This document shows, piece after piece, positions 9,313 through 16,620 of a stretch of DNA of 64,000 nt. The translations under genes were made by a program, and so were the position numbers. Below the pieces are notes generated by a model that made no database searches, was not told where the DNA came from, and saw only the letters and a list, made by a program, of their open reading frames with translations. The first letter of the stretch is position 1. The number at the start of each line of letters is the position of its first letter. Source of the DNA: Tolypothrix sp. PCC 7712 (GTDB taxonomy: Bacteria > Cyanobacteriota > Cyanobacteriia > Cyanobacteriales > Nostocaceae); NCBI RefSeq assembly GCF_025860405.1, contig NZ_CP063787.1, forward strand, positions 62,001-126,000, in the 5' to 3' direction.

Positions 9313-10271
9313 ATAAAAAGCGTAACGAACCCTACGCCGCCATCAAAAAACCCGTTGAACTGCTGTTCGGTAGCAGTGCAGATACCACGCAGCCTGATAA
9401 TCAAGCCAATGCTAGTTCCACTATTGACATCACTAAAATCAAGCTGCCTTCCTCGCAACCCCGGCGCTACTTTGACCCCCAAAAACTTGAAGAACTATCA
9501 CGCTCAGTTAAAGAACTAGGTATTCTCGAACCTCTGTTGGTGCGTCCGCTCTCTGGAGGTGATTATGAATTAGTAGCGGGTGAACGACGCTACAGAGCGG
9601 CAACAATGGCAGGATTAATCGAAGTACCTATTGTTGCAAGAGAAATGGACGATGCGACTACATATCAAGTACGCCTCGTTGAAAACCTGCAACGTGAAGA
9701 CCTCAACCCCCTAGAGGAAACTGAAGGTATCCTCGAACTGTTGGCGTTGCGCTTGGAAATCAGCGTTGACGAAACCGTCAAACTGCTGCAAAAAATGGAC
9801 AATGAAGCTAAAGGTAAAATTACCCGTAACGTTACGGGTAACTCTCAAACTCTGCTGGTTGAAGAGGTATTTATAGCTTTAGGACGCATGAAGTGGGACT
9901 CTTTTGTTCGCAACCGCCTTCCACTGCTGGGTCTGCCGCCTGATGTGCTGTCAGTTTTGCGTTCGGGGAAACTTGAGTACACTAAAGCACGAGCGATCGC
10001 ACGAGTTAAAAATGAAAAAATCAGAGATGAACTGTTAAACATAGCAATTGAACATAATCTATCCCTGAGCGAAATCAAACAGAAAATCCAAGTTTTTGAG
10101 CAGCAGTCTGAATCGCGCTCATCCTCTCAAACAGAGACGACAGATCTCAAAGAGCGTGTTGATGATACGCTTCGACGATTCAAGAAAGCTAAATTGTGGG
10201 ATGACCCCAAGAAAAAAACACAAGTTGAAAAACTGCTGGCACAACTGGAAGCATTAATGCAGCAAAATTGA
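9309..10271 (+). CDS. parB: ParB-family centromere-binding protein
   Basis: Partition protein of 320 residues. The ParB/Spo0J nuclease-fold domain is clear: a first box around SQPRRYFDP, then GILEPLLVRP, the GERRYRAA CTP-binding motif near residue 97 and a VENLQREDLNP segment. A helical DNA-binding region follows (LGLPPDVLSVLRSGKLEYTK and onward). The C-terminus is charged, as expected for dimerisation. The start GTG overlaps the parA stop. A 22-base perfect palindrome lies inside the coding region at 9820-9841 and may be the parS site. Confidence 0.92.
   Translation: MNKKRNEPYAAIKKPVELLFGSSADTTQPDNQANASSTIDITKIKLPSSQPRRYFDPQKLEELSRSVKELGILEPLLVRPLSGGDYELVAGERRYRAATMAGLIEVPIVAREMDDATTYQVRLVENLQREDLNPLEETEGILELLALRLEISVDETVKLLQKMDNEAKGKITRNVTGNSQTLLVEEVFIALGRMKWDSFVRNRLPLLGLPPDVLSVLRSGKLEYTKARAIARVKNEKIRDELLNIAIEHNLSLSEIKQKIQVFEQQSESRSSSQTETTDLKERVDDTLRRFKKAKLWDDPKKKTQVEKLLAQLEALMQQN
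9820..9841. promoter_or_regulatory. Candidate parS: 22-bp perfect palindrome inside parB
   Basis: Two perfect 11-base arms (TTACCCGTAAC and its complement) meet without a spacer inside parB, in the codons for ITRNVTG. A perfect dyad this long is not expected by chance. Chromosomal parS sites are shorter palindromes and are often found near or in parAB. The assignment as parS is inference; no second copy was noticed in the window. Confidence 0.5.
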
Positions 10272-11200
10272 CACGCCCTCTTCTATAAAACCTACTATGG
10301 ATACACAAGTCCACAAGTCGCAAGTTTCCAGCCCTTAAAGAGAGATCCAAATTGCCTCAAACCGCGAACAAGAGTAGGCATCAAAGGAGGTCTTTGAGAG
10401 ATATATCCAGACCATCCACCCAGCTCTTGCAATGATCGAAGTAGCCCAAGGTAAACAAGCTTGTGGATAAGAATTTTGCAGCTTTTGGGGATCTCCTTCC
10501 ACAGAAGATTGAATCACTCCTCAGTAGTGTTGTTGCTGTTCACAAAAGGTAAGCGCGGCAGAAAGCTGAGTATTGTCGCGCTTACCTTTTGTAAGGTTCG
10601 CACGGCTACGGACAAAGCCAAGATTGTCAGGTGTTAAATACTGATCGCAGGCTCTAGCTGAGTAGCTTCTAAATTCAAGGAAAGCTGTTTTGAGGGTGGC
10701 AAAGATTTGTTCAATCTTCCATCGCCATACATACCATTGAATGACTCGCAGTAACTGTTCTGAGCAAGCAACGTCAATGAACTATTCTAGTTGATCGCTC
10801 TTGACTTGCTAACTATGTGCAGTCCCATTGACAAAGCGATCGCCCACCATATCAGGTCGCTCACCGCTCACAAGCTATCTTGACCAGATACAGTGCAACT
10901 TGAGGGGGAAAAACCGGGGGTCTTCCCGGGCATTGGGCATCATACAGTCCTTCAGTACCTCCACAGATAAATCGTCTTTCCCACTTGCGAATATGACGAC
11001 CCGCAACTCATGAACGCAAGTGTCCTCATGAATTGCGGTTTTAGCTAAAAGTTTATTTTTTAGTGCAAGTCGGAGGTCTGTGAAATTTTTCGACTTCATA
11101 AATACATTGAGTAGTCCTGCTCTTAAGTAATTATTGTTTTGGAGAAAAGCAGTTATGTATAGATGCAAAACTTCTCCTAAAAAGTTTCCCAATTCTTTCT
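10272..11200. other. Intergenic region with transposase fossil
   Basis: About 0.9 kb separates parB from the actin-type locus. The recognisable content is a decayed transposase on the minus strand (10521-10872). The rest shows open stretches on the minus strand, such as 10875-11192, that resemble no family I know and look like chance frames. Confidence 0.5.
10521..10872 (-). pseudogene. Decayed DDE transposase, C-terminal fragment
   Basis: Read on the minus strand, the translation includes QWYVWRWKIEQIFATLKTAF, the C-terminal signature region of IS4-like transposases, then runs through RSRANLTKGKRDNTQLS to a stop at 10521-10523. Two in-frame TAG codons interrupt the upstream part (after NGTAHS and after KSDQLE). 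No start codon, intact upstream domain or terminal repeats were found. It is a fossil of an earlier insertion in the replicon. Confidence 0.7.
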
Positions 11201-11340
11201 AGGGTATAAGTAGGGGCTATATATGTCCCATAAATACCTAAGAATTTTTATGCTCAATTTAACCCCTATTTAGGGTATATATAGGTAATGCTTAGGGTAT
11301 TTTTCACCAATTCAGACTTTATACCCCACTTGACCCCTAT
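11201..11340. repeat. AGGGTAT repeats upstream of the actin-type gene (candidate parC/operator)
   Basis: The 140 bases before the ParM-like gene contain AGGGTATA at 11201-11208 and 11272-11279, AGGGTATT at 11294-11301 and the inverted TATACCCC at 11320-11327, plus several ACCCCTAT motifs (for example 11332-11340). Such clusters upstream of parMR serve as both centromere and operator in known type II systems. That role here is inferred from position. Confidence 0.5.
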
Positions 11341-12280
11341 GACCAACATTCACACTTTACAAAAAATTTTTCCTGCGGGCTTTGATAACGGTTACGGTAG
11401 CATCAAACTTTTAGTCGATGGCTTTGATGTTGTTCGCGTCCCCAGCTACATTTCTTCCGTTGACATGGAAGATGTTCCCGGAAGAGTAGTTTTCAATGGT
11501 ACTGCCTACACCGTCGGAGAATCTGCTTTTCGTACAGGTTATCATTTCGACCGCAATACAGATAGCAACGAGAACAAAGTCAATAATGCACTAATTACAT
11601 TATTGGGTGCCTTGGCACATCTGCCACATCGTAAAGCTTGGCATTTAAAGTTAGTCGTTAGCTTACATGATGTCGCTTTGGCAGAAGACTTAAAACAAGT
11701 ACTCAACGGTGAATATCAGCCCATACTTGCTGGTAAGCAATCTGAAGTCAAGGTAGAAGTCCTGAAGGTAGTACCTGAAGGAATGGGTGCATTGTTTGGA
11801 CAACCACTCCCCCCAAAATTAACCGTTTTAGACTTTGGCAATGGTACGACTCTGTATTCACGTTACAACCAGGGTAAGCGGGAAGTTCATACCCCCTACC
11901 CCACAGGTGTAGAAGTGTTGATTGATGATATTGCCCAAAAAATGAAACATCTTAATGGCGGAAAAATTGGCGATTCATCCAAAATTCGCTTCTGCTTGGA
12001 AATGGGGCATACCAGATACAGTCGTGACATTGATATCAAAGATGTCTACAGCACTTGTTTAAAAGACTGGTATGAGAAATATTTGAAGAAACCAGTGAAT
12101 CTGACACTTGATGCCAAACACACAGGAGATGAAATTTGGGCCATTGGTGGAGGTTGCCTGTTGCCTGGATTTAAGAAGCTTTTAGAGAAGAACGGGTTCA
12201 AAATTCTGGACAATCCGGTAGAAGCTAATGCCTTTGGACTTCTAGAAATGGCTAAAGCAATTGTGAAAAAAAATTCGTGA
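11339..12280 (+). CDS. ParM/StbA-like actin-type plasmid segregation protein (first locus)
   Basis: Filament-forming actin-like ATPase of 313 residues, expected to push plasmid copies apart. The ATP-binding elements are visible: phosphate-1 loop FDNGYGSIKL, phosphate-2 loop LDFGNGTTLY and the adenosine motif AIGGGCLLPG near the C-terminus. I chose the ATG at 11339. An in-frame ATG at 11288 would place the first 17 codons inside the repeat cluster. A small helical protein gene follows at 12397, in the usual parM-parR order. A second, diverged actin-like gene lies at 49057. Confidence 0.8.
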   Translation: MTNIHTLQKIFPAGFDNGYGSIKLLVDGFDVVRVPSYISSVDMEDVPGRVVFNGTAYTVGESAFRTGYHFDRNTDSNENKVNNALITLLGALAHLPHRKAWHLKLVVSLHDVALAEDLKQVLNGEYQPILAGKQSEVKVEVLKVVPEGMGALFGQPLPPKLTVLDFGNGTTLYSRYNQGKREVHTPYPTGVEVLIDDIAQKMKHLNGGKIGDSSKIRFCLEMGHTRYSRDIDIKDVYSTCLKDWYEKYLKKPVNLTLDAKHTGDEIWAIGGGCLLPGFKKLLEKNGFKILDNPVEANAFGLLEMAKAIVKKNS

Positions 12281-12396
12281 AACCATGCCTGGGATTAGCT
12301 TCATGCCTCATTGGAAATTATAGATGTGTGAATTCTCCTTCTCTAAAATTTCAAACATCAAATATGGTCATTCATCACATTTGGTAGATAATAACA

Positions 12397-12702
12397 ATGG
12401 CAGATAAACAAAATTTAACACCAGAAAAAGTCCGGATTAAAGATAGCTATCGTGAACGTATCTTTGCTGAGTCACAACAACTAGATAAAAGTTATCTGGA
12501 AACGCTTTACTTTATTATTGACTGCTATTTTGCCTTTAAAAAGGGTGCATTCCCAATACAACAAGCAGTTTCACATACACCTGTTGTTAATCCGATTACC
12601 ATCAACCAAAATCAACTTGAGGAGCAGACTATAAATCCATCTGTACTCAAAGAACAAAAGGATTTAGACGGTGAAACGTTCACCCTTGATTTTGATTTGT
12701 AA
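12397..12702 (+). CDS. Small ParR-like adaptor/DNA-binding protein
   Basis: A 101-residue protein with an N-terminal helical segment (residues about 8-48, KVRIKDSYRERIFAESQQLD and onward) and a disordered, acidic C-terminus ending TFTLDFDL. ParR proteins have an N-terminal ribbon-helix-helix fold and a C-terminal tail that binds ParM filaments, and this gene directly follows a ParM-like gene. The assignment rests on position, size and general make-up rather than a clear motif. Confidence 0.55.
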   Translation: MADKQNLTPEKVRIKDSYRERIFAESQQLDKSYLETLYFIIDCYFAFKKGAFPIQQAVSHTPVVNPITINQNQLEEQTINPSVLKEQKDLDGETFTLDFDL

Positions 12703-12966
12703 CTATAATCACCAGCAATACATACTCATTGCATGGCTACTTCATGGGCTAAAAGTCAACCCTCTTGCTGAATTCGCTTGTGAACAAACAGATGAGGCTT
12801 TTAGCAAAATTAAAGGCGAATAAAATATTACTGGATTAGTTACCTTACGAGTGTTTCATCAGTTAGGTTTTTCTTCAAATGCTTGAGGATTTCAATGCTC
12901 TGTATTTTTTAAAATAACCTAATTCAGTAACTTTTTAACAACCAATTTTCAAGCTGTTTATCTAAC

Positions 12967-13341
12967 TTACAAAGCTTTAAGGAACTGCACTGAGTCTGTA
13001 GCCTCACGGCTATTATTCACAAAAATGTCAGCAATTAGCCGTAAAACTTCAGCTTGTTCTTCAGGAGGTGCTTCAGCAATCAGTGATCGCAGGCTAACTC
13101 CTGGCCTTTGACCAAATAACTCCGATAAATACCACACCCTAGCTTCTACCGGAACAGCCAAAAGTAGCGCTATTAGTTTTGATGCTCCTAAATCCGCCTT
13201 CCCGCGACGAAAGCGGGATAACATCACCTCTGAAACTTTAGCCTGTTCAGCCGTTGTCTTCGCTTCAATTTGGAAGCGATTCATCATCTCATCGAATAAC
13301 TGCTGATAACGTTGAGTTTTCTCTGATACAAAACTTTGCAT
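12967..13341 (-). CDS. HTH (XRE-like) transcriptional regulator
   Basis: A 124-residue protein with a helix-turn-helix around residues 28-60 (TTAEQAKVSEVMLSRFRRGK followed by ADLGASKLIALL), the cI/Cro type. The C-terminal half is helical and may dimerise. It is transcribed away from the replication genes at 13648-16197, and the 300 bases between them would hold its operators. A role in control of replication or copy number is inferred from position alone. Confidence 0.75.
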   Translation of the reverse strand: MQSFVSEKTQRYQQLFDEMMNRFQIEAKTTAEQAKVSEVMLSRFRRGKADLGASKLIALLLAVPVEARVWYLSELFGQRPGVSLRSLIAEAPPEEQAEVLRLIADIFVNNSREATDSVQFLKAL

Positions 13342-13647
13342 TGCTTTGTTAATTATACTTAAGTTTAACGGTTATACTATGTGATGTCCGATGAAACAAC
13401 AACGACTATGTCTACCTTAATCTTACCAAACTCTTGCTAGAAGTGCTTTTCACTAGACATATCTTTAATCTTCTAACCACTAGCATAACCATCAAATTAA
13501 TGCCTTGTCAGGATTAAACATAAAAATTCGTTGACTGAGCATAAATGATAGACATCTAAAAAATCAGCCTCGATCCCGTTGGGAAAGAGGTGAAATTTTG
13601 TCTTGTTATTTTGTCTTACTGTCTTGTTATTTTGTCTTAGCAGAACT
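13342..13647. promoter_or_regulatory. Divergent regulatory region of HTH gene and replication genes, with 19-bp direct repeats
   Basis: Contains repeated TATAC half-sites close to the HTH gene start and two perfect direct copies of GTCTTGTTATTTTGTCTTA at 13600-13618 and 13621-13639, a 21-base period. The repeats lie just upstream of a 33-codon frame and the initiator gene. They could bind the HTH regulator or the initiator. Exact promoter boxes were not assigned. Confidence 0.45.
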
Positions 13648-13749
13648 ATGACACAACCCAATTCAAAAATTCAAGGAATTTTTTACCCACTTCAGCATGA
13701 AGAATGGTTGAGAGCCTACCGTGAACTCACACCAGCACAAAGGGACTAG
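13648..13749 (+). CDS. 33-residue ORF directly upstream of the initiator gene
   Basis: Starts ATG at 13648 and reads MTQPNSKIQGIFYPLQHEEW, then LRAYRELTPAQRD and a TAG two bases before the initiator ATG. The wording (YPLQHEEWLRAYRELTPAQRD) resembles the N-terminal part of winged-helix plasmid proteins of this group, so it may be the cut-down remnant of a related initiator or a translationally coupled leader peptide. No separate function can be assigned. Confidence 0.4.
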   Translation: MTQPNSKIQGIFYPLQHEEWLRAYRELTPAQRD

Positions 13750-13751
13750 CT

Positions 13752-14693
13752 ATGTCACACCAAACTCAACTTACGGTAGTCCCTGATTACCCAATGCTCG
13801 GTATTGAATTAGATGGCTTCTACCAAACTCCTAACACAATGGCTATTAAAGCTATTCGCGGCAAGTTAACTGCTGCTGACTGGTCACTATGGGCTTATCT
13901 ACAAATGATTGAGCCTTTCGGCGATCGCATGGTAGAACTACCAAGAATTCCAGAAATTGCAGAAGCAATCGGTGTCAGTGAAAGACAGGTTAAACGTTCT
14001 CTGGCAAAACTTGAAGATTTAGAACTTTATCGATGGGAACCTGTAGTAATTCGTGGACAGAATTTAGCAGGTAAGCAAGCCAAAGAACTACGCCAAAAGA
14101 AAAAAGCAAATCAATCGGAAAGTAAACCTAAATTTTCTGGCGAGAGAAAAATGACAGAATTGTCCGGAGTTGGACAGAATTGTCCAGAACAGGACAGTCC
14201 AGAATCTAAAAGTAAACCTAAATTTTCTGGCGAGAGAAAAATGACAGAATTGTCCGGAGTTGGACAAGATTGTCCGGAGTTGGACAATCTTGTCCAAACT
14301 AAGACAGAATTGTCCGGAGTTGGACAAGATTGTCCAAATCGAGAGCTAGAACCCTTGTACAGTAATGGTTATAGCTCCCCTCAGATCTCTCAGACTTATA
14401 CAGAATTTATTCAGACTCTCTCAGAAGAGGAGCGAGCGAATTTTTTGAACTTTTGTGAAGAAAAAACTAAAAATCTCAGTCAGCCAGTCAACGACATTGA
14501 AGCTTGGTTGGCTCATCAAAATAAAGCTGGACAAAATCGCTGGGAGGTTTATTACAAGAAATTTCTGGCTTGGCAACAAGCAAAAGCCAAAAAATCTCAA
14601 AGCAGTCGCAGCAGCCAAATGATGAAAAAGTTTCAACAGGAAATTGAACAACAACATCAGCAAGCTATGGAAACCTATAAGGAGAAAGTATGA
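13752..14693 (+). CDS. Winged-helix replication initiator-like protein with intragenic iterons
   Basis: A 313-residue protein with an N-terminal winged-helix domain (about residues 30-110; SLWAYLQMIEPFGDRMVELP, then PEIAEAIGVSERQVKRSLAK) similar to phage and plasmid replisome organisers. The middle (about 125-200) is a Lys/Ser/Glu-rich linker in which KPKFSGERKMTELSGVGQ is repeated because the DNA below it is an iteron array. The C-terminal part ends in a charged helix. Lambda O shows the same plan: DNA-binding initiator, origin iterons inside its own gene, helicase recruited next. DnaB lies immediately downstream here. Function as the plasmid initiator is a strong inference. Confidence 0.7.
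   Translation: MSHQTQLTVVPDYPMLGIELDGFYQTPNTMAIKAIRGKLTAADWSLWAYLQMIEPFGDRMVELPRIPEIAEAIGVSERQVKRSLAKLEDLELYRWEPVVIRGQNLAGKQAKELRQKKKANQSESKPKFSGERKMTELSGVGQNCPEQDSPESKSKPKFSGERKMTELSGVGQDCPELDNLVQTKTELSGVGQDCPNRELEPLYSNGYSSPQISQTYTEFIQTLSEEERANFLNFCEEKTKNLSQPVNDIEAWLAHQNKAGQNRWEVYYKKFLAWQQAKAKKSQSSRSSQMMKKFQQEIEQQHQQAMETYKEKV
14152..14335. repeat. Intragenic iteron array, 20-bp period (candidate replication origin)
   Basis: Seven 14-base dyads of the form NGACANNNNTGTCC start at 14152, 14172, 14242, 14262, 14282, 14302 and 14322, with a shortened GGACAGTCC at 14192. Neighbours are exactly 20 bases apart except for one 50-base gap. A perfect 56-base direct repeat (14121-14176 and 14211-14266) underlies part of the array. 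Twenty bases is about two helical turns, so bound proteins would line up on one face. The position inside an initiator gene and before dnaB supports an origin. Confidence 0.75.
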
Positions 14694-14842
14694 TCGCTCC
14701 CAATGTTCTTGAAATGGAACAAGCCAGCTTGGGTTGGATAATGTCAAACCCAGAAGCAATCAGCATAGTGAGCTTCAACCTCTCTACAAAACCTTTGTCC
14801 TGTGAATTGAAAATTTCAAGTTGCTTATGGCGGAAGAACTAA
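14690..14842 (+). pseudogene. Vestigial duplicate of the DnaB N-terminus
   Basis: A 50-codon frame whose ATG overlaps the initiator stop. It reads NVLEMEQASLGWIMSNPEAI, clearly related to NIEAEEAILGGIMLDPEAIS of the DnaB gene that follows, then loses similarity and ends inside dnaB in another frame. It looks like the remnant of a tandem duplication or of an older helicase gene. It might still serve for translational coupling. Confidence 0.5.
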
Positions 14843-16197
14843 GTTTTCAAGGGCCAGCTGACCGCCTGCCACCCCAAAACATCGAGGCAGAAGAGGCCAT
14901 TTTGGGCGGGATTATGCTAGACCCAGAAGCAATAAGCAGGATTTGCGATCGCTTAATTCCAGAAGCCTTTTACATCAGCGCCCACAAAGATATTTATCAA
15001 GCTGCGCTGCGGCTCTTGAGTCAATCTTTACCCACAGATTTACTCTCAGTCACCAGTTGGCTGGCTGACCACAATTTACTTGAGCGTATTGGTGGGAGAA
15101 ATAAATTAGCCACCCTTGTAGACCGCACAGTGTCAGCCGTTAACATCGATGCCTTAGCTCTTTTGGTGATGGACAAGTATCTGCGGCGGCAGTTGATTAA
15201 AGCGGGTAATGAAATTGTGCATCTGGGTTATGAGACCGAAAAAGAGTTACCAATTGTCTTAGATCAGGCAGAGCAAAAGGTTTTTCAACTATCTAATCAA
15301 ACTATTACAAACAATACTGAACACAACAGCACGATTAATATTGCTGCTTACGAGGAATTAGATTCAGATAATCCCATCTACCCCACAGGACTTCATGAGC
15401 TTGATAATTTAATGCTGGGATTTGAAGATGGCACACTCACCATAGTTGGGGGTAGGCCATCAATGGGGAAATCATTCATTTCGCTATTCCTGGCGTTCCA
15501 GATGATACTGCTTCACGACTTACCTGTAGCTATCTTCTCGCTGGAGATGACAAAAAAGCAATTGGAGTACAGACTGTGGAGTTTAATTAGTGTTACTAGT
15601 GCCTACAAGCATTTAGACTTGATTCCGCTGAAGAGCGATCGCATCCGCAGACATCGTTCAGGTAATCAACCTTTAGAGATCTGGGAATTCACAAGTATTG
15701 CCAAAATTGTTGGTATTGCCTCAGAATTACCGCTTTATATGAATGACTCAAGAGGTATTACTGTTTCTGGAATTGCTTCTGAATGTCGTCAGATAAAAGC
15801 CAAAGAAGGAAAGCTGGGATTAGTTGTAGTCGATTACCTACAAATGATGGCAGAAGACTCTGGGGGTAATCGCAGTTATGAATTAGGAGATGTCGCCAGG
15901 GGACTTTACAAAATGGCTGGTGATTTAAATGTTCCTGTCTTGGCACTTTCTCAAATTTCTAGGGGAGTAGAGAGTAGGCAGAATAAGCGTCCTATGATGA
16001 GTGACCTCAGCCAATCAGGAATCTTAGAGATGGTTGCAGACAATATTATTCTCGCGTACCGTGATGAGTACTATAACCCAGATACTACAGAACAGGGAAT
16101 CTTAGAACTTATCATGGCTAAATCTCGCCACGGCGATACAGGCACAGCAACAGTGTTTTTTGACAAGTCATATGGAATTATCCAGAATTTGAGGTGA
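14827..16197 (+). CDS. dnaB: Replicative DNA helicase DnaB
   Basis: Plasmid-borne hexameric replicative helicase of 456 residues. The N-terminal domain begins NIEAEEAILGGIMLDPEAIS, and the RecA-like domain has Walker A GGRPSMGKSF, SLEMTKKQLEYRL, Walker B-like LVVVDYLQMM, LALSQISRGVE and a C-terminal AKSRHGDTGT. All helicase motifs seem present and no intein is seen. I prefer the ATG at 14827 to a TTG two codons upstream. It follows the iteron initiator gene and would be loaded at that origin. Chromosomes carry their own dnaB, so this copy is probably plasmid-specific. Confidence 0.93.
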   Translation: MAEELSFQGPADRLPPQNIEAEEAILGGIMLDPEAISRICDRLIPEAFYISAHKDIYQAALRLLSQSLPTDLLSVTSWLADHNLLERIGGRNKLATLVDRTVSAVNIDALALLVMDKYLRRQLIKAGNEIVHLGYETEKELPIVLDQAEQKVFQLSNQTITNNTEHNSTINIAAYEELDSDNPIYPTGLHELDNLMLGFEDGTLTIVGGRPSMGKSFISLFLAFQMILLHDLPVAIFSLEMTKKQLEYRLWSLISVTSAYKHLDLIPLKSDRIRRHRSGNQPLEIWEFTSIAKIVGIASELPLYMNDSRGITVSGIASECRQIKAKEGKLGLVVVDYLQMMAEDSGGNRSYELGDVARGLYKMAGDLNVPVLALSQISRGVESRQNKRPMMSDLSQSGILEMVADNIILAYRDEYYNPDTTEQGILELIMAKSRHGDTGTATVFFDKSYGIIQNLR

Positions 16198-16270
16198 TGA
16201 AAGTTGTTTACAGGCGATCGCCTGCTCTGAGGCAAGCTGAATGCAGAGATACAAAGTACAGTAGAGTGTT

Positions 16271-16530
16271 TGTGCTTTTACCCCCTGGATGACCAAATTG
16301 TGAATCATACCCTGACCAAAAATTAACGACATTTCAAGGGTTACAGCCTAAACATCACATAAAAGTTTGCATAAAATTATGGCCGCGTGTCCTAATTGTG
16401 AATCATAATAAATCCTAGAGTTGTCATAACGAAAAAGAAAAAACTTCTCCCGAATAATTCTCTAAAAATCACTCCTATGTACAACTTAGATGACAAAATA
16501 TGGTTCAAACTGACTAAAATATGATTCAAT
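16271..16530 (+). repeat. Transposon end with repeated transposase-binding-like motifs, right copy
   Basis: The end starts with TGTGCTTTTACCCCC. AATTGTGAATCATA occurs near 16297 and again near 16394. Related motifs AAATATGGTTCAA and AAATATGATTCAA occur near 16496 and 16517. The spacing and degeneracy are like the multiple TnsB sites in Tn7-type ends. Protein binding is inferred. Confidence 0.55.
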
Positions 16531-16620
16531 TCGCGTTGATAAGTATTTTTAGGAGACTGTAGTGAAGCAACAAAGCCGTCCTTGTATCACATAGGTCACG
16601 CTCCCGGAGGTGAAGCTCAA

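Noticed and set aside
10875..11192. 105-codon minus-strand frame between parB and the actin gene
   Set aside because: No family resemblance and no operon partner; it lies next to transposase debris and is probably chance.
14088..14327. 79-codon minus-strand frame across the initiator gene
   Set aside because: Antisense shadow of the iteron array; its repeats simply mirror the DNA repeats.
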